A stretch of 64,000 nucleotides of DNA. It comes from Achromobacter piechaudii NBRC 102461 (lineage in GTDB: Bacteria; Pseudomonadota; Gammaproteobacteria; Burkholderiales; Burkholderiaceae_B). The DNA lies in assembly GCF_001571245.1 (NCBI RefSeq), contig NZ_BCTK01000014.1, forward strand, positions 1 to 64,000. The letters run 5' to 3'. Below, piece after piece: positions 39,749-50,721 of the stretch. Each line of letters opens with the position of its first letter. Positions within the stretch are counted from its first letter, which is position 1. The translations under genes were made by a program, and so were the position numbers. The notes below the pieces were generated by a model, which was not told the origin of the DNA, made no database searches, and was given only the letters and a program-made list of their open reading frames with translations.

Positions 39749-40078
39749 ATGACCGAAACCGAATTTCTTGCGTTGATCGACCAGGTGCTGGACAGCATCG
39801 AAAGCCAGGCCGATGACTGGGCGGCTTCGCTCGACGTCGATGTGGAAACCAGCCGTAGCGGCAATGTCCTGACCATGGTGTTCGAAGACAATACCCACGT
39901 CGTCGTGAACAGCCAGGCCGTCATGCAGGAACTGTGGGTGGCTGCCCGCAGCGGCGGCTTCCATTACCGTTACGACGGCCAGCACTGGAACGATACGCGT
40001 GGCGGTCCGCAATTGCCGGATGCCTTGTCGCAGATCTGTTCCGCCGCGGCAGGCGTACCCGTCACGCTGAAACTGTAA
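39749..40078 (+). CDS. cyaY: Frataxin-like iron donor CyaY
   Basis: 109 aa; regulates or feeds iron-sulfur cluster assembly at IscS. Acidic first helix (TETEFLALIDQVLDSIESQADD) and the beta-sheet motif GNVLTMVFEDNTHVVVN with Q..LWVAA and GGFHYRYDG. The start is the ATG that begins the acidic helix. Divergent from lptM with 55 bp between starts. Confidence 0.93.
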   Translation: MTETEFLALIDQVLDSIESQADDWAASLDVDVETSRSGNVLTMVFEDNTHVVVNSQAVMQELWVAARSGGFHYRYDGQHWNDTRGGPQLPDALSQICSAAAGVPVTLKL

Positions 40079-40104
40079 GACTGCCCATACCGCACGCGGC
40101 AAAC

Positions 40105-40136
40105 AAAAGGCCGGCCTATCCAGGCCGGCCTTTTTT
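40105..40136. terminator. Bidirectional terminator between cyaY and mrcA
   Basis: Thirteen-base arms AAAAGGCCGGCCT/AGGCCGGCCTTTT with an ATCC loop and a T-run, serving cyaY (+) and the convergent mrcA (-). Confidence 0.93.
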
Positions 40137-40138
40137 CG

Positions 40139-42586
40139 TCAGAACGGAATCTTTTGCGACCACGGAGCCGCGTTTTGCGTACCCACGCCCGGCGCCACCT
40201 TGATCTTCGTGTCCTGATTGCTGCTGCCGTTCAGGCCATTCAGGAACTCACCCAAGGTGTCGGCCTCGGCCAGCCCCAGGCGGGCCACGGCTTGGCCGGG
40301 GGGAAATTCCGAAAAGTAGAATTCGCCGTTTTCCACAATCAGGCCATCGGGACGGGGGCGCGGCTTTTCTTCCGGCACGCCCTTGAGCACGTCCTGCATG
40401 TAGTCGACCCAGATCGGCATGGCGACGCCGCCGCCGGTCTCGCGCGAGCCGAGCGACTTGGGCTGATCGAAGCCCAGCCAGGCCGTCGCCACCAGATTCG
40501 GCGTGTAGCCCGAGAACCACGCGTCCACGGATTCGTTGGTCGTGCCGGTCTTGCCGGCGATGTCGTTGCGCTTGAGCAGTACGCGAGCACGCGCCGCCGT
40601 GCCGTAGGTGGCCACGCCGCGCAGGATGTCGTCCATGACCCACGCGGTGCGCGGGTCAATCGCGCGCGCCGCCGCATCGCCGGCGACCACGGGCTTGGAC
40701 TGCATGATGACCTTGCCGCTGCTGTCGGTGACGCGGTCGATCAGGTAGGGCGTGACGCGGTAGCCGCCGTTGGCGAATACCGAAAACGCACCCGCCAGTT
40801 GCAGCGGCGTCACCGAGCCCGCGCCCAGCGCCAGCGGCAGCACGGCCGGCTGGCGCGCCTTGTCGAAACCGAAGCGGGTCAGGTAGTCCTGCGCATACTG
40901 CGGGCCGATGGCTTGCAGGATGCGGATCGACACCATGTTCTTGGACTTGTACAGGCCCTGACGCAGCGTCAGCATGGGCTCGTACTGATTGCCGTAGTTC
41001 TTCGGATTCCAGGCCTTGGAGCCGGTCTGCGCCGCCGTCAGTTCAAACGGCTGGTCGGAAATCTGCGTGGCCGGCGTCAAGCCGCGTTCAAGCGAGGCCG
41101 CGTAGATGAAGGGCTTGATGTTCGAGCCCGGCTGGCGCCACGCCTGCGTCACGCGGTTGAAGTTGCCACGGTAGAAATCGAAACCGCCCACCATCGCGCG
41201 GATGGCGCCGTCTTGCGGCGACAGGGCCACGAACGCCGCCTGCACCGACGGCAGGTTGATGATTTCCCAGTTGTCGCCGAACTTGCGGATATAGACCACC
41301 GAGCCGCGCTTGATGCGCTGTTCGGGCTTGGCCTTGTCATTGAGCGCGCGCGCCACCACGCCCAGCACCTTCTTGTCGGTGACGGTGATGATTTCGCGCG
41401 AGCTGCGAGCCAGCTTCACTTCCGTGGGGCTGGCGGACAGCACCAAGGCGGTGAGCAGATCGCCGCTGTCGCTGAATTTGTCGAACACGCCGTCCAGGAA
41501 TTCATCCAGGGCGGCCGGGTTGTTCTCGGTGCCCGGGGGCAGGTCCAGCTGTTCTTCGGGGCCCGGGTAGGGCGCGCGGCGCGTGTATTCCAGCACGCCT
41601 TCGCGCACGGCGCGGTAGGCCGCTTCCTGGTCCTTGGACTGCACGGTCGTATAGATATTGATGCCGCGCGAATAGACGTTGTCCTGGTAGACGTTATAGA
41701 GCAGCTGGCGCGCCAGTTCCGCCACGTATTCGCCATGGATGGCATAGCCGCCCGCGGGCGTGCCTTCGGCCGACTTCATGATGATGGGCTGCGCCATCGC
41801 CTGCTTGTATTCAGGTTCGGTCAGATAGCCCAGCGACTGCATCCGGCCCAGCACGTAGCGCTGGCGCAGTTCGGCGCGGGGGCGGTTCGAAATGGGGTTG
41901 AAGCGCGAGGGCGCCTTCGGGATGCCGGCCAGCATCGCGGCTTCGGCCGGAGTCACTTCCGCCAAGGGCTTGCCGAAGTACGTGCGCGAGGCGGCCGCGA
42001 AACCATAGGCGCGGTGGCCCAGGTAGATCTGGTTCATATAGAGCTCAAGGATCTGGTCCTTGGTGAGCTCGGACTCGATCTTGAACGTCAGCAGCAGTTC
42101 GTAGAACTTGCGCGAATAGGTCTTTTCCGACGACAGGTAGAAGTTGCGCGCCACCTGCATGGTGATCGTGCTCGCGCCCTGCGTCTTGGACATGTTGATA
42201 AGGTTGGTCAGGCCCGCCCGCACCACGCCCGTCCAGTCGATGCCGCCGTGCTGATAGAAACGGTCGTCTTCGGCTGCCAGCACCGCCGACTTCATGACGT
42301 CGGGGATTTCATTGAAGCGCAGCACGTTGCGGCGCTCTTCGCCGAATTCGCCGATCAGGACGCGATCCGCCGTGTAGACGCGCAGCGGCACCCGGGGGCG
42401 GTAATCCGTCATGGCGTTCAGGTCGGGCAGGTTGGGCCAGGCCAGCGCCAACGCCATCCCGGCCAGCAATACGCCGCACAGGAACAGGCCGGCAAACAGG
42501 ATGCCGGTTTTCACGAAGAATCGCAGGAACGGGGAGCCGCTCTTGGCGGGCTTGTCTTTCTTGGAGGAATTCTGGGGCTTGCTCAT
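40139..42586 (-). CDS. mrcA: Penicillin-binding protein 1A
   Basis: Bifunctional peptidoglycan synthase anchored in the inner membrane. Cytoplasmic Lys-rich tail, one membrane helix (residues about 25-50), glycosyltransferase domain with AAEDDRFYQHGGIDW and GASTITMQVARN, an OB-like insert, then the transpeptidase with SxxK (PGSNIKPFIYA), SxN (KSKNMVSIRI) and KTGT (AGKTGTTNE). 815 aa from the chosen ATG at 42586; a GTG 33 bases upstream is possible. Confidence 0.94.
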   Translation of the reverse strand: MSKPQNSSKKDKPAKSGSPFLRFFVKTGILFAGLFLCGVLLAGMALALAWPNLPDLNAMTDYRPRVPLRVYTADRVLIGEFGEERRNVLRFNEIPDVMKSAVLAAEDDRFYQHGGIDWTGVVRAGLTNLINMSKTQGASTITMQVARNFYLSSEKTYSRKFYELLLTFKIESELTKDQILELYMNQIYLGHRAYGFAAASRTYFGKPLAEVTPAEAAMLAGIPKAPSRFNPISNRPRAELRQRYVLGRMQSLGYLTEPEYKQAMAQPIIMKSAEGTPAGGYAIHGEYVAELARQLLYNVYQDNVYSRGINIYTTVQSKDQEAAYRAVREGVLEYTRRAPYPGPEEQLDLPPGTENNPAALDEFLDGVFDKFSDSGDLLTALVLSASPTEVKLARSSREIITVTDKKVLGVVARALNDKAKPEQRIKRGSVVYIRKFGDNWEIINLPSVQAAFVALSPQDGAIRAMVGGFDFYRGNFNRVTQAWRQPGSNIKPFIYAASLERGLTPATQISDQPFELTAAQTGSKAWNPKNYGNQYEPMLTLRQGLYKSKNMVSIRILQAIGPQYAQDYLTRFGFDKARQPAVLPLALGAGSVTPLQLAGAFSVFANGGYRVTPYLIDRVTDSSGKVIMQSKPVVAGDAAARAIDPRTAWVMDDILRGVATYGTAARARVLLKRNDIAGKTGTTNESVDAWFSGYTPNLVATAWLGFDQPKSLGSRETGGGVAMPIWVDYMQDVLKGVPEEKPRPRPDGLIVENGEFYFSEFPPGQAVARLGLAEADTLGEFLNGLNGSSNQDTKIKVAPGVGTQNAAPWSQKIPF

Positions 42587-42685
42587 CGCGGCGATTTTAC
42601 GGGTAACTCCGGTCCCCACTCAGCGAGAGGGATCGGTTTCTGTAACAAGATTGTTCAGTGTGGTGCGCGGGCAACTGGCGGCAGA

Positions 42686-42694
42686 TGTGATAAT
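42686..42694 (+). promoter_or_regulatory. Extended -10 promoter for aroK
   Basis: TGTGATAAT (TG at 42686-42687, GATAAT at 42689-42694). No matching -35 was seen. Transcription would begin at about 42701, the first ATG of aroK. Confidence 0.45.
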
Positions 42695-42700
42695 GCCGAC

Positions 42701-43342
42701 ATGAACTTTTCCGCCCATTCATGTCCGGAGGCTGACCCGGACCCAGCGCCCTCCGACGAGGCGTCTGAAAACATGCCGTGCGCCATCGAGTGCACAGGCA
42801 AGACCGTGCCGTTGCCGCATGACCTGCCCGTCTTCCTGGTCGGCATGATGGGCGCGGGCAAGACTACCATCGGCCGGAGCCTGGCGCGTGCGCTGGGGCG
42901 CGAGTTTATGGATCTGGATCATGAGCTCGAGGCGCGTTGCGGCGTTCGGGTGCCGGTTATCTTCGAAATCGAGGGCGAAGCCGGTTTTCGTCGCCGAGAG
43001 TCCGCCGCCTTGGAAGAGTGTACCCAACGGCGCAACATTATTCTTGCCACCGGCGGCGGCGCCATCCTGGCCAGCGAAAACCGCCAGCGTCTGCGCGAGC
43101 GCGGAATCGTCATCTATTTGAGGGCCAGCGTGGACGAGTTGTTCCGCCGCACCTGCCGCGACCGCAATCGCCCCTTGCTGGCCACCGCCGACCCGCGCGG
43201 CACCCTGCGGGATCTGATGACCCTGCGCGAACCCCTGTACAAAGAAGTCGCCGACCTGGTCGTGGAAACGGGCGCCATGCCCATCCACACGCTGGTGAAG
43301 GCGCTGCTGCCGCAATTACAAGCCTTCGAGAAGCGCATATGA
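42701..43342 (+). CDS. aroK: Shikimate kinase
   Basis: Phosphorylates shikimate in aromatic amino acid synthesis. Walker [12 protein letters not shown], substrate site DLDHELE, FRRRES and ATGGGAIL are intact. The ATG at 42701 gives 213 aa, with 45 extra N-terminal residues of low complexity; the ATG at 42773 (189 aa, GAGG upstream) matches the usual length better. Which is used depends on whether the message is leaderless. Overlaps aroB by four bases. Confidence 0.92.
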   Translation: MNFSAHSCPEADPDPAPSDEASENMPCAIECTGKTVPLPHDLPVFLVGMMGAGKTTIGRSLARALGREFMDLDHELEARCGVRVPVIFEIEGEAGFRRRESAALEECTQRRNIILATGGGAILASENRQRLRERGIVIYLRASVDELFRRTCRDRNRPLLATADPRGTLRDLMTLREPLYKEVADLVVETGAMPIHTLVKALLPQLQAFEKRI

Positions 43343-44415
43343 ACGTTGTTGACGTCGACACCCCGGGCGGAAGCTACCCCATTCACATCGGCCCTGGCCG
43401 TCTCGATGCGCTGGACAAGTGCATCCCCGCCGACGCCACCGCCATCGCGGTCGTGACCAACCCCACGGTGGCCGCGCTGTACGGCGAACGCGCCGAGGCC
43501 GCCCTGGCGCGCACCGGCAAGCGCGTGCTGCGCATCGAACTGCCGGATGGCGAAGCCTATAAAGACTGGCAGTCGTTGAACTTGATCTTCGACGCGTTGC
43601 TGACGCACCGCCTGGACCGCCGCTGCGTGCTGGTGGCGCTGGGTGGCGGCGTCATCGGCGACATGACGGGCTTTGCCGCCGCCGTCTACATGCGCGGCGT
43701 GCGCTTCGTGCAAGTGCCCACCACGTTGCTCGCGCAGGTGGATTCGTCGGTGGGCGGCAAGACCGCCGTGAACCATCCGCTGGGCAAGAACATGATCGGC
43801 GCGTTCTACCAGCCGGTAGCGGTCGAGATCGATACCGACGTACTGAACACGCTGCCCGCGCGCGAAGTGTCCGCCGGCCTGGCGGAAGTCATCAAATACG
43901 GCCTGATCCTGGACCCGGATTTCTGGACCTGGTGCGAGGACAACGCCCAGAAGCTGCGCGCGCTGGACCCGCAGGCGGTGGCCTACGCCATCCGGCGCTC
44001 TTGCGAATTGAAAGCGCAGGTCGTGGGCAAGGACGAACGCGAATCCGGTCTGCGGGCCATCCTGAACCTGGGCCACACCTTTGGCCACGCCATTGAATCC
44101 GGCCTGGGCTACGGCGCCTGGCTGCACGGCGAAGCCGTGGGCTGCGGGATGGTGCAAGCGGCTGAATTGTCGGCCGACGTGGCCGGATTTGCCCGCGCCG
44201 ACGTCGAGCGCGTGCGCGCGCTGGTCGCCGCCATCGGCTGCCCCGTCGTCGCCCCGGATCTGGGCGCGGACCGCTGGCTGGACCTGATGCAGGTCGACAA
44301 GAAAACGGAAGGCGGTTCGATCCGCTACGTGCTCATGCCGCGCATAGGCGAAGCCTTCATGCGCGCGGCCCCCGACGAGGCGGTGCGCGCCGTCTTGTCC
44401 AGAACGACCCAGTAA
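43339..44415 (+). CDS. aroB: 3-Dehydroquinate synthase
   Basis: NAD/metal enzyme of the shikimate pathway, 358 aa. [37 protein letters not shown] and the metal histidines in [12 protein letters not shown] and LHGEAV are present. ATGA overlap with aroK indicates coupled translation of consecutive pathway enzymes. Confidence 0.96.
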   Translation: MNVVDVDTPGGSYPIHIGPGRLDALDKCIPADATAIAVVTNPTVAALYGERAEAALARTGKRVLRIELPDGEAYKDWQSLNLIFDALLTHRLDRRCVLVALGGGVIGDMTGFAAAVYMRGVRFVQVPTTLLAQVDSSVGGKTAVNHPLGKNMIGAFYQPVAVEIDTDVLNTLPAREVSAGLAEVIKYGLILDPDFWTWCEDNAQKLRALDPQAVAYAIRRSCELKAQVVGKDERESGLRAILNLGHTFGHAIESGLGYGAWLHGEAVGCGMVQAAELSADVAGFARADVERVRALVAAIGCPVVAPDLGADRWLDLMQVDKKTEGGSIRYVLMPRIGEAFMRAAPDEAVRAVLSRTTQ

Positions 44416-44430
44416 CCGCGATTGGAGACG

Positions 44431-45567
44431 GTGTTGCAGACGAAAGAATTGGCTTCCTACGCATCCGACCCGTCCCAATCGCGCGGTCGCACCTATGCCG
44501 AGCCACCGCCCGAAAATCGGACTGAGTTTCAGCGTGACCGCGACCGCATCGTGCATTCCGGCGCCTTCCGTCGGCTCGAATACAAGACGCAGGTGTTCGT
44601 CAACCACGAAGGCGACCTGTTTCGCACACGCCTGACGCATAGCCTGGAAGTGGCGCAGATTGCGCGTACCCTGGCACGCAGCCTGCGCCTGTCCGAAGAG
44701 CTGACCGAAGCGATCTCGCTGGCGCACGACCTGGGCCACACGCCCTTCGGGCATGCCGGCCAAGACGAACTGAACGCATGCATGCGCGAACTGGCGCCGG
44801 AAGCCGGCGGCTTCGAACACAACCTGCAAAGCCTGCGCGTGGTGGACGAGCTTGAAGAGCGCTACGCGGATTTCAACGGACTGAACCTGTGCTTTGAAAC
44901 CCGCGAAGGCATTCTCAAGCACTGCTCGGTTGCGCACGCGCGCCAGTTGGGCGATGTGGGCGAGCGCTTCCTGAACCGCACCCAGCCTTCGCTGGAAGCG
45001 CAGTTGGCCAATCTTGCCGATGAAGTCGCCTACAACAACCATGACATCGACGACGGCCTGCGTTCCGGCCTGATCACGCTGGAACAGCTGCAGGATGTGT
45101 CGATCTTCGAGCGCCATCATGCAGAGGTGCTGGACCGCTATCCAGGCCTGGCGCCGCGTCGCGCCGTGTCCGAGACCATCCGCCGCATGATCAACACGCT
45201 GATTGTGGATCTGACGCAGACCTCGCTGGCGCGCATCCGCGACGCGGCTCCGGCCAGCGTTGACGACGTCCGTCGCGCGCCGCCGCTGGCGGGATTTTCC
45301 GACGAGATCCGGCGCGAGGCCGATGCGTTGAAAAAATTCTTGTACGACAACCTGTACCGGCACTATCAGGTACTGCGCATGACCGCGAAAGCGCGCCGCA
45401 TCGTGCGCGAGTTGTTCGCGGCGTTCCTGGATGATCCGCGCCTGTTGCCGCCCGACTACCGCCGGCCCGCGTTCAACGAGCAGGCGCGCGCCATATCAGA
45501 CTACATCGCGGGCATGACCGACCGCTACGCGATCCGCGAACACAAGCGCCTGTTCGAAATGGGCTGA
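44431..45567 (+). CDS. dgt: Deoxyguanosinetriphosphate triphosphohydrolase-like protein
   Basis: HD-domain dNTPase converting dGTP-like dNTPs to nucleoside and triphosphate; 378 aa. Metal residues: R..H in [16 protein letters not shown] in [11 protein letters not shown], and a distal Asp in [18 protein letters not shown] at 44424-44427 supports a GTG (44431) or TTG (44434) start. Follows aroB by 15 bases, in the aroKB-dgt order common in Burkholderiales. Confidence 0.92.
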   Translation: MLQTKELASYASDPSQSRGRTYAEPPPENRTEFQRDRDRIVHSGAFRRLEYKTQVFVNHEGDLFRTRLTHSLEVAQIARTLARSLRLSEELTEAISLAHDLGHTPFGHAGQDELNACMRELAPEAGGFEHNLQSLRVVDELEERYADFNGLNLCFETREGILKHCSVAHARQLGDVGERFLNRTQPSLEAQLANLADEVAYNNHDIDDGLRSGLITLEQLQDVSIFERHHAEVLDRYPGLAPRRAVSETIRRMINTLIVDLTQTSLARIRDAAPASVDDVRRAPPLAGFSDEIRREADALKKFLYDNLYRHYQVLRMTAKARRIVRELFAAFLDDPRLLPPDYRRPAFNEQARAISDYIAGMTDRYAIREHKRLFEMG

Positions 45568-45578
45568 ACGCGGGGGCA

Positions 45579-45604
45579 GGGGCGCATCCTTACGGTTACG
45601 CCCC
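45579..45604. terminator. Weak hairpin between dgt and GST genes
   Basis: GGGGCG/CGCCCC arms with a 14-base loop in the convergent 47-bp gap; no T-tract. Confidence 0.3.
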
Positions 45605-45614
45605 GGCCGCATCT

Positions 45615-46277
45615 TCAGCGGTGCTTGCGATAAGGTTCGTCTTCCGGGACGAAAGTGGCTTCGGCGCGGGCGTCGCGCGTCCATTCCTGCATGGCCGGCA
45701 GCGCCAGCACCGCGTCCATATAGTCGCGCACAGCGCCCGTCGCGGGCACGTCGTAGGTTGTGAAGCGCGAGACCACCGGCGCGAAAAATGCGTCGGCAAT
45801 CGAGAACGCACCGAACAGAAAATCACCGCCGTGTCCGAACTGCTCGCGCGTTTCGCGCCAGAGGGCTTGCATGCGCTGGATGTCTGCATGCACGGCTTCG
45901 GACATGTCGATGCCAGGCAAGTGCGCTTCGATGTTCATCGGCAGCGCGTTGCGCAAGGCGCCAAAGCCGCTATGCATTTGCGCCGCCAGCGAACGGGCAC
46001 GAGCCCGGGCTTTTGCATCCTTGGGCCAAAGGCCCGCGTCTGGGTGCTGGTCGGCGGCGTACTCGCAGATGGCCAGGGAATCCCAGACGGCGAACTCGCC
46101 GTCCAGCAGCACCGGCACCAGGCCTGCCGGAGACACCGCCGCCACCTTGCGCGAGAACTCTTCGGTGAAAAAGCCGAGCTTTTGCTCGCTAAAGGCGATG
46201 CCGGTCGCACGCAGGGCCAGCCAGGGCCGCAAGGACCACGACGAGTAATTCTTGTTGCCGATGATCAACGTGTACAT
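45615..46277 (-). CDS. Glutathione S-transferase family protein
   Basis: 220 aa. Thioredoxin-like N-terminus with NKNYSSWSLRPWLAL (catalytic Ser/Tyr region) and VPVLLDGEFAVWDSLAICEY for glutathione binding; helical C-terminal domain. AGGAGA precedes the ATG. Thirty-seven bases downstream of uvrA on the same strand. Substrate unknown. Confidence 0.88.
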   Translation of the reverse strand: MYTLIIGNKNYSSWSLRPWLALRATGIAFSEQKLGFFTEEFSRKVAAVSPAGLVPVLLDGEFAVWDSLAICEYAADQHPDAGLWPKDAKARARARSLAAQMHSGFGALRNALPMNIEAHLPGIDMSEAVHADIQRMQALWRETREQFGHGGDFLFGAFSIADAFFAPVVSRFTTYDVPATGAVRDYMDAVLALPAMQEWTRDARAEATFVPEDEPYRKHR

Positions 46278-46314
46278 GCGGTATCTCCTGCCTGATGGTG
46301 GGGTTGCGGTGGGC

Positions 46315-49170
46315 TTACCTGCTTGCGCTGCGGCGCAAGAGCTTGCCCAGGTATTGGCCGGTGTGGCTGGCCGGCGTGTTCGCCACGACTTCCGGGGTGC
46401 CTTGCGCCACCACGTAACCGCCGCCGTCGCCGCCTTCCGGGCCCATATCGATCAGCCAGTCCGCCGTCTTGATGACGTCCAGGTTGTGTTCGATGATAAG
46501 CACCGTGTTGCCGCTGTCGACCAACTGGTTCAACACCTGCAACAGCAGCTCGATGTCGCGGAAATGCAGGCCGGTGGTGGGCTCGTCCAGGATGTACAGC
46601 GTGCGCCCGGTGCTGCGGCGTGACAGTTCCAGCGACAGCTTCACGCGCTGCGCTTCGCCGCCCGACAGCGTGGTCGCGCTTTGGCCCAGCCGGATATAGG
46701 ACAGGCCCACGTCGATCAGCGTGTGCAGCTTGCGCGAGATGGCCGGCACGGATTCGAAATATTCCAGCGCCTGCTCGACGGTCAGGTCCAGCACTTCGCT
46801 GATGTTGCGGCCCCGGTAGCGGATCTCGAGCGTCTCGCGGTTGTAGCGTTTACCGTGGCAAACGTCGCAAGGCACGTACATGTCGGGCAGAAAGTGCATT
46901 TCCACCTTGACCACGCCATCGCCCTGGCACGCCTCGCAGCGGCCGCCCTTGACGTTGAAGCTGAAGCGGCCGGGGTCGTAGCCTCGAGTACGCGCCTCGG
47001 GTACGCCGGCGAACAGTTCTCGGATGGGCGTGAACAAGCCGGTGTACGTGGCCGGATTGCTGCGCGGGGTGCGGCCGATGGGGCTTTGATCCACGCTGAT
47101 GATCTTGTCGAAGTTCTCAAGACCCTGCATCGACACATAGGGAGCGGGCTCGCTTTGCGCGTGATGCAGCTGGCGCGATACCGCTACCGCCAAGGTGTCG
47201 TTGACCAGCGTTGATTTGCCGGAGCCGGACACGCCCGTCACACAGACCAGGCGGCCGGCCGGCACGCGCAGTTCGACGTCTTTGAGGTTGTTGCCGCTGG
47301 CCCCGGTGAGGGTCAGCCAGGGCAGTTCGTCGTTGACCGGGCGGCGAGCGGGAATGGCGATCTCGCGCGCACCGCTCAGGTACTGGCCGGTCAGCGAATT
47401 CGGATCGCGCTGCACGGTGTCAGGGTCGCCCTGGGACACGACTTCGCCGCCGTGCTCGCCAGCGCCCGGGCCCATGTCGACGACCCAGTCGGCCATGCGG
47501 ATCATGTCTTCGTCGTGCTCGACGACGATGACGCTGTTGCCCAGGTCGCGCAGGTGTTGCAAGGTGCCGATCAGGCGATCGTTGTCGCGCTGGTGCAGGC
47601 CGATGGAGGGCTCGTCCAGCACGTACATCACGCCCGTGAGGCCAGAGCCGATCTGGCTGGCCAGCCGGATGCGCTGGGCTTCGCCGCCCGAGATGGTGTC
47701 GGCGCTGCGGTCCAGTGACAAATAGTTCAGCCCGACGTTGTTCAGGAAACTGAGCCGCGCTTCGATCTCGCGCACGATGCGCTGCGCGATCTCTTGCTTG
47801 GCGCCGGTCAGGCTCAGATCACGGAACCAGGCCAGGCAGCTGGACAGCGGCATGGCTTCGACTTCGTAGATGGCCTGGCCGTGGCGCTCGCCGCCGCGCG
47901 GGTCGTGCCCGATCAGCACGTTGCGCGCTTCGGGGCGCAGGCGCGATCCCGCGCAGTCCGGGCAGGTCTTGATGTTGCGGTACTTGCCCAGTTCTTCGCG
48001 CACGGTGGCCGAGTCGGTCTCGCGCCAGCGGCGTTCCAGATTCGGGATGACGCCTTCAAACGTATGCCGCTTGACGGTGCTGCGGCCCTTTTCGTTCAGG
48101 TAGAGGAATGAAATTTCTTCCTCGCCCGAGCCGTACAGCACCTTGTCGCGCAGCGTTTCGGGCAGGTCTTCGAATGGGGCTTCGATGTCGAATTCGTAGT
48201 GCGCCGCCAGGCTGGTCAGCAGCGAATGCGTGAATGCATTGCGGCGATCCCAGCCACGGATCGCGCCAGCGGCCAGGCTCAGTTCGGGAAAGGCGACCAC
48301 GCGCTTGGGGTCGAAGAATCCCACCTGGCCAATGCCGTCGCAGCTGGGGCAGGCGCCCATCGGATTGTTGAAGCTGAACAGGCGCGGTTCCAGCTCGGGC
48401 AGGCTGTGGCTGCACACCGGGCAGGCGTAGCGGCTGGAGAACACCTGCTCGCGTTCGCTGTCCATGTCCAGCGCCAGCGCGCGGCCGTCGGCCAGTTGCA
48501 GCGCGGTTTCAAAGCTCTCGGCCAGACGCTGCTTGCTCTCCGGCTTGATACGCAGCCGGTCGATCACGACGTCGATGTCGTGCTTCTCGGTCTTCTTCAA
48601 CGGAGCCATGCCGTCGATTTCCATCAACTGGCCGTCGACGCGCAGCCGCACGTAGCCTTGCGCCTGGAGGCTGGCGCATTCGTCCTCGAAGCTGCCTTTC
48701 TTGCCACGCGCAATCGGCGCCAGCACGGCCAGCCGGGTTTCCGGCGTCCAGCCCAGCACCGCGTCGACCATCTGGCTGACGGATTGCGCCTGTAGCGGCA
48801 GGCCGTGATCGGGGCAGTAGGGCGTGCCCACCCGCGCATACAGCAGGCGCAGGTAGTCGTGGATTTCGGTGATGGTGCCGACCGTGGAGCGCGGATTGTG
48901 GCCGGCGGCTTTCTGCTCGATGGAAATGGCCGGCGACAGACCTTCGATGAGGTCAACGTCCGGCTTGTCCATCAGCTGGAGAAATTGTCGGGCATACGCG
49001 GACAGGCTTTCCACATAACGTCGTTGGCCCTCCGCGTACAGCGTATCGAACGCCAGCGAAGATTTGCCAGAGCCGGACAAGCCGGTGACGACCACCAGTT
49101 TGTGGCGCGGCAGGTCCAGCGAAACGTTCTTGAGGTTGTGGGTGCGAGCACCCCGTATGCGTATTGTCAC
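46315..49170 (-). CDS. uvrA: Excinuclease ABC subunit UvrA
   Basis: Damage-recognition ATPase of nucleotide excision repair; 951 aa, two ABC modules. First Walker [14 protein letters not shown], zinc-finger Cys pairs in CPVC..., second Walker [14 protein letters not shown], second zinc motif CEACQGDG...CDVCHG, signature LSGGEAQR twice, Walker [11 protein letters not shown]. No LexA box was found in the 196 bp upstream. Confidence 0.97.
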   Translation of the reverse strand: MTIRIRGARTHNLKNVSLDLPRHKLVVVTGLSGSGKSSLAFDTLYAEGQRRYVESLSAYARQFLQLMDKPDVDLIEGLSPAISIEQKAAGHNPRSTVGTITEIHDYLRLLYARVGTPYCPDHGLPLQAQSVSQMVDAVLGWTPETRLAVLAPIARGKKGSFEDECASLQAQGYVRLRVDGQLMEIDGMAPLKKTEKHDIDVVIDRLRIKPESKQRLAESFETALQLADGRALALDMDSEREQVFSSRYACPVCSHSLPELEPRLFSFNNPMGACPSCDGIGQVGFFDPKRVVAFPELSLAAGAIRGWDRRNAFTHSLLTSLAAHYEFDIEAPFEDLPETLRDKVLYGSGEEEISFLYLNEKGRSTVKRHTFEGVIPNLERRWRETDSATVREELGKYRNIKTCPDCAGSRLRPEARNVLIGHDPRGGERHGQAIYEVEAMPLSSCLAWFRDLSLTGAKQEIAQRIVREIEARLSFLNNVGLNYLSLDRSADTISGGEAQRIRLASQIGSGLTGVMYVLDEPSIGLHQRDNDRLIGTLQHLRDLGNSVIVVEHDEDMIRMADWVVDMGPGAGEHGGEVVSQGDPDTVQRDPNSLTGQYLSGAREIAIPARRPVNDELPWLTLTGASGNNLKDVELRVPAGRLVCVTGVSGSGKSTLVNDTLAVAVSRQLHHAQSEPAPYVSMQGLENFDKIISVDQSPIGRTPRSNPATYTGLFTPIRELFAGVPEARTRGYDPGRFSFNVKGGRCEACQGDGVVKVEMHFLPDMYVPCDVCHGKRYNRETLEIRYRGRNISEVLDLTVEQALEYFESVPAISRKLHTLIDVGLSYIRLGQSATTLSGGEAQRVKLSLELSRRSTGRTLYILDEPTTGLHFRDIELLLQVLNQLVDSGNTVLIIEHNLDVIKTADWLIDMGPEGGDGGGYVVAQGTPEVVANTPASHTGQYLGKLLRRSASR

Positions 49171-49366
49171 GTTGATCGTGTGTCCATCAGGCTCTTTTAA
49201 GCGGTTTCAAAGGCCAACTTGTTACTATAGCGCGCCGAATCCTCCCGCGTTCAAGGCAGCCCACCAAGGCGGACTGGACCGGGTTCGGCGCCGCACCGCC
49301 AGATCAGACTGTGAGCGTGTGACATCCACGCGCGCGCACCGCCCTTGTCATTGTTGAATTTTCCGC

Positions 49367-50551
49367 ATGCCGGCAGACATCAAGTTGAAATTGACCCCCT
49401 CCGAGCGCCGCGCCAGCGTCGCGTTGGCCGGCCTGTTCGCCGCGCGGATGCTGGGGCTGTTCCTGTTGTTGCCGGTGTTCGCCGTGGCCGCCGCCGGACT
49501 GCCGGGCGGGAACGACCCCGCGCGCGTCGGCCTGGCTCTGGGCATGTACGGCCTGACGCAAGCCTTCATGCAGATTCCTTTTGGCCTGGCGTCCGACCGC
49601 TGGGGGCGTCGCCCCGTCGTATTGTTCGGATTGCTGTTGTTCGTCGTCGGCAGCGTCGTCTGTGCGCAGGCGACGGACGTGTACTGGATCACGATAGGCC
49701 GCGCCATCCAGGGGGCGGGGGCCATTTCCGCCGCCGTCACCGCCTGGCTGGCCGACGCCACCCGTGATGAAGTCCGCACCCGCGCCATGGCGATGGTGGG
49801 CGGTTCGATCGGGCTGTCGTTCGCGGTGTCGCTGGTCTTGTCGCCGGTGCTGGTGGGTTGGTGGGGCTTGTCCGGGCTGTTCTGGACCATCGCCTGCCTG
49901 GGCGTGATCTGCCTGGGCGTGGCGCGCTTCGTGGTGCCGGTGGTGCCGCGCACCCAGGCCCGAACCATGCAGGCCGCTCGACCCCGCGAAGTGCTGACCC
50001 ACCGTGATCTGCTGCGCCTGAACTTCGGCGTCTTCGTACTGCACCTGATCCAGGTGTCGCTATTCGTCGTGGTGCCGGCGCTGCTCGCCAAGGTGGGCGG
50101 GCTGGATGCGCGCGAATTGTGGAAGGTCTATCTGCCGGTCATCCTGGTGTCGTTCGTGCTGATGGTGCCGGTGGTGTTCGTCGCGGAAAAGCGCCGCGCC
50201 CACCGTGGCGCCCTGCGCGCCGCCGTGGCGGGCCTGGTGCTGGTGTGTGCGCTGCTGCCCGCCGCCAGCCATGGTTTCTATACGTTGGCCGTGGCGCTGA
50301 CCGGTTTCTTCGTGGCCTTCAACGTGCTTGAGGCCCTGCAGCCCTCACTGGTTTCGCGCGTGGCCCCTCAGGCATACAAGGGCCTGGCGCTGGGCTTCTA
50401 CAACACGGCGCAGGCGGCGGGCCTATTTGTCGGCGGCGCGCTGGGTGGCTGGCTGGCGTCGCATTCGGGGGCCAGCGCGGTGTTCATCGGCGCGGCCATT
50501 CTGTCGGCCATCTGGCTGGCGGTGACCTGGGCGCTACGACCGTTGTCCTGA
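49367..50551 (+). CDS. Major facilitator superfamily transporter
   Basis: 394 aa, twelve hydrophobic segments. MFS motif A lies between helices 2 and 3 as GLASDRWGRRPVVL. Drug:H+ or sugar efflux-type; substrate unknown. Divergent from uvrA and upstream of ssb, the arrangement common in Bordetella relatives. No Shine-Dalgarno at the chosen ATG. Confidence 0.85.
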   Translation: MPADIKLKLTPSERRASVALAGLFAARMLGLFLLLPVFAVAAAGLPGGNDPARVGLALGMYGLTQAFMQIPFGLASDRWGRRPVVLFGLLLFVVGSVVCAQATDVYWITIGRAIQGAGAISAAVTAWLADATRDEVRTRAMAMVGGSIGLSFAVSLVLSPVLVGWWGLSGLFWTIACLGVICLGVARFVVPVVPRTQARTMQAARPREVLTHRDLLRLNFGVFVLHLIQVSLFVVVPALLAKVGGLDARELWKVYLPVILVSFVLMVPVVFVAEKRRAHRGALRAAVAGLVLVCALLPAASHGFYTLAVALTGFFVAFNVLEALQPSLVSRVAPQAYKGLALGFYNTAQAAGLFVGGALGGWLASHSGASAVFIGAAILSAIWLAVTWALRPLS

Positions 50552-50662
50552 TGTGGGGATGTGTCCCCGACTACATGCGGAAAGTCGCGGATGTTGCCGC
50601 GTATGGTCGCCAACAGCTCCTAAATCGATTCCCGGGGTGGATCGCTTTGTCACGAATCGCGT

Positions 50663-50692
50663 TTGGCGCGGCGAGTGCTTTTCGTCGATAAT
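50663..50692 (+). promoter_or_regulatory. Sigma-70 promoter for ssb
   Basis: TTGGCG (50663-50668), 18 bp, GATAAT (50687-50692). It gives a leader of about 173 nt. Bases 50552-50662 show nothing further. Confidence 0.6.
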
Positions 50693-50721
50693 ACGTACCA
50701 AATTAGGGCTTCAAGGAAGTG

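Noticed and set aside
40154-43342. 1062-codon open frame running antisense to mrcA and into aroK
   Set aside because: Shadow of high-GC codon bias; the mrcA strand has full catalytic motifs. Only the last 213 codons (aroK) are real.
42937-44415. aroK-aroB fusion suggested by a long frame
   Set aside because: The aroB frame merely stays open upstream; an ATGA overlap with its own start marks two genes.
43114-45363. 749-codon antisense frame across aroK, aroB and dgt
   Set aside because: Spans three known genes on the other strand; composition typical of shadows.
49171-49366. LexA (SOS) box upstream of uvrA
   Set aside because: Looked for CTGT-N8-ACAG; only a half-match (CTGT-N8-GACA) near 49310 was found.
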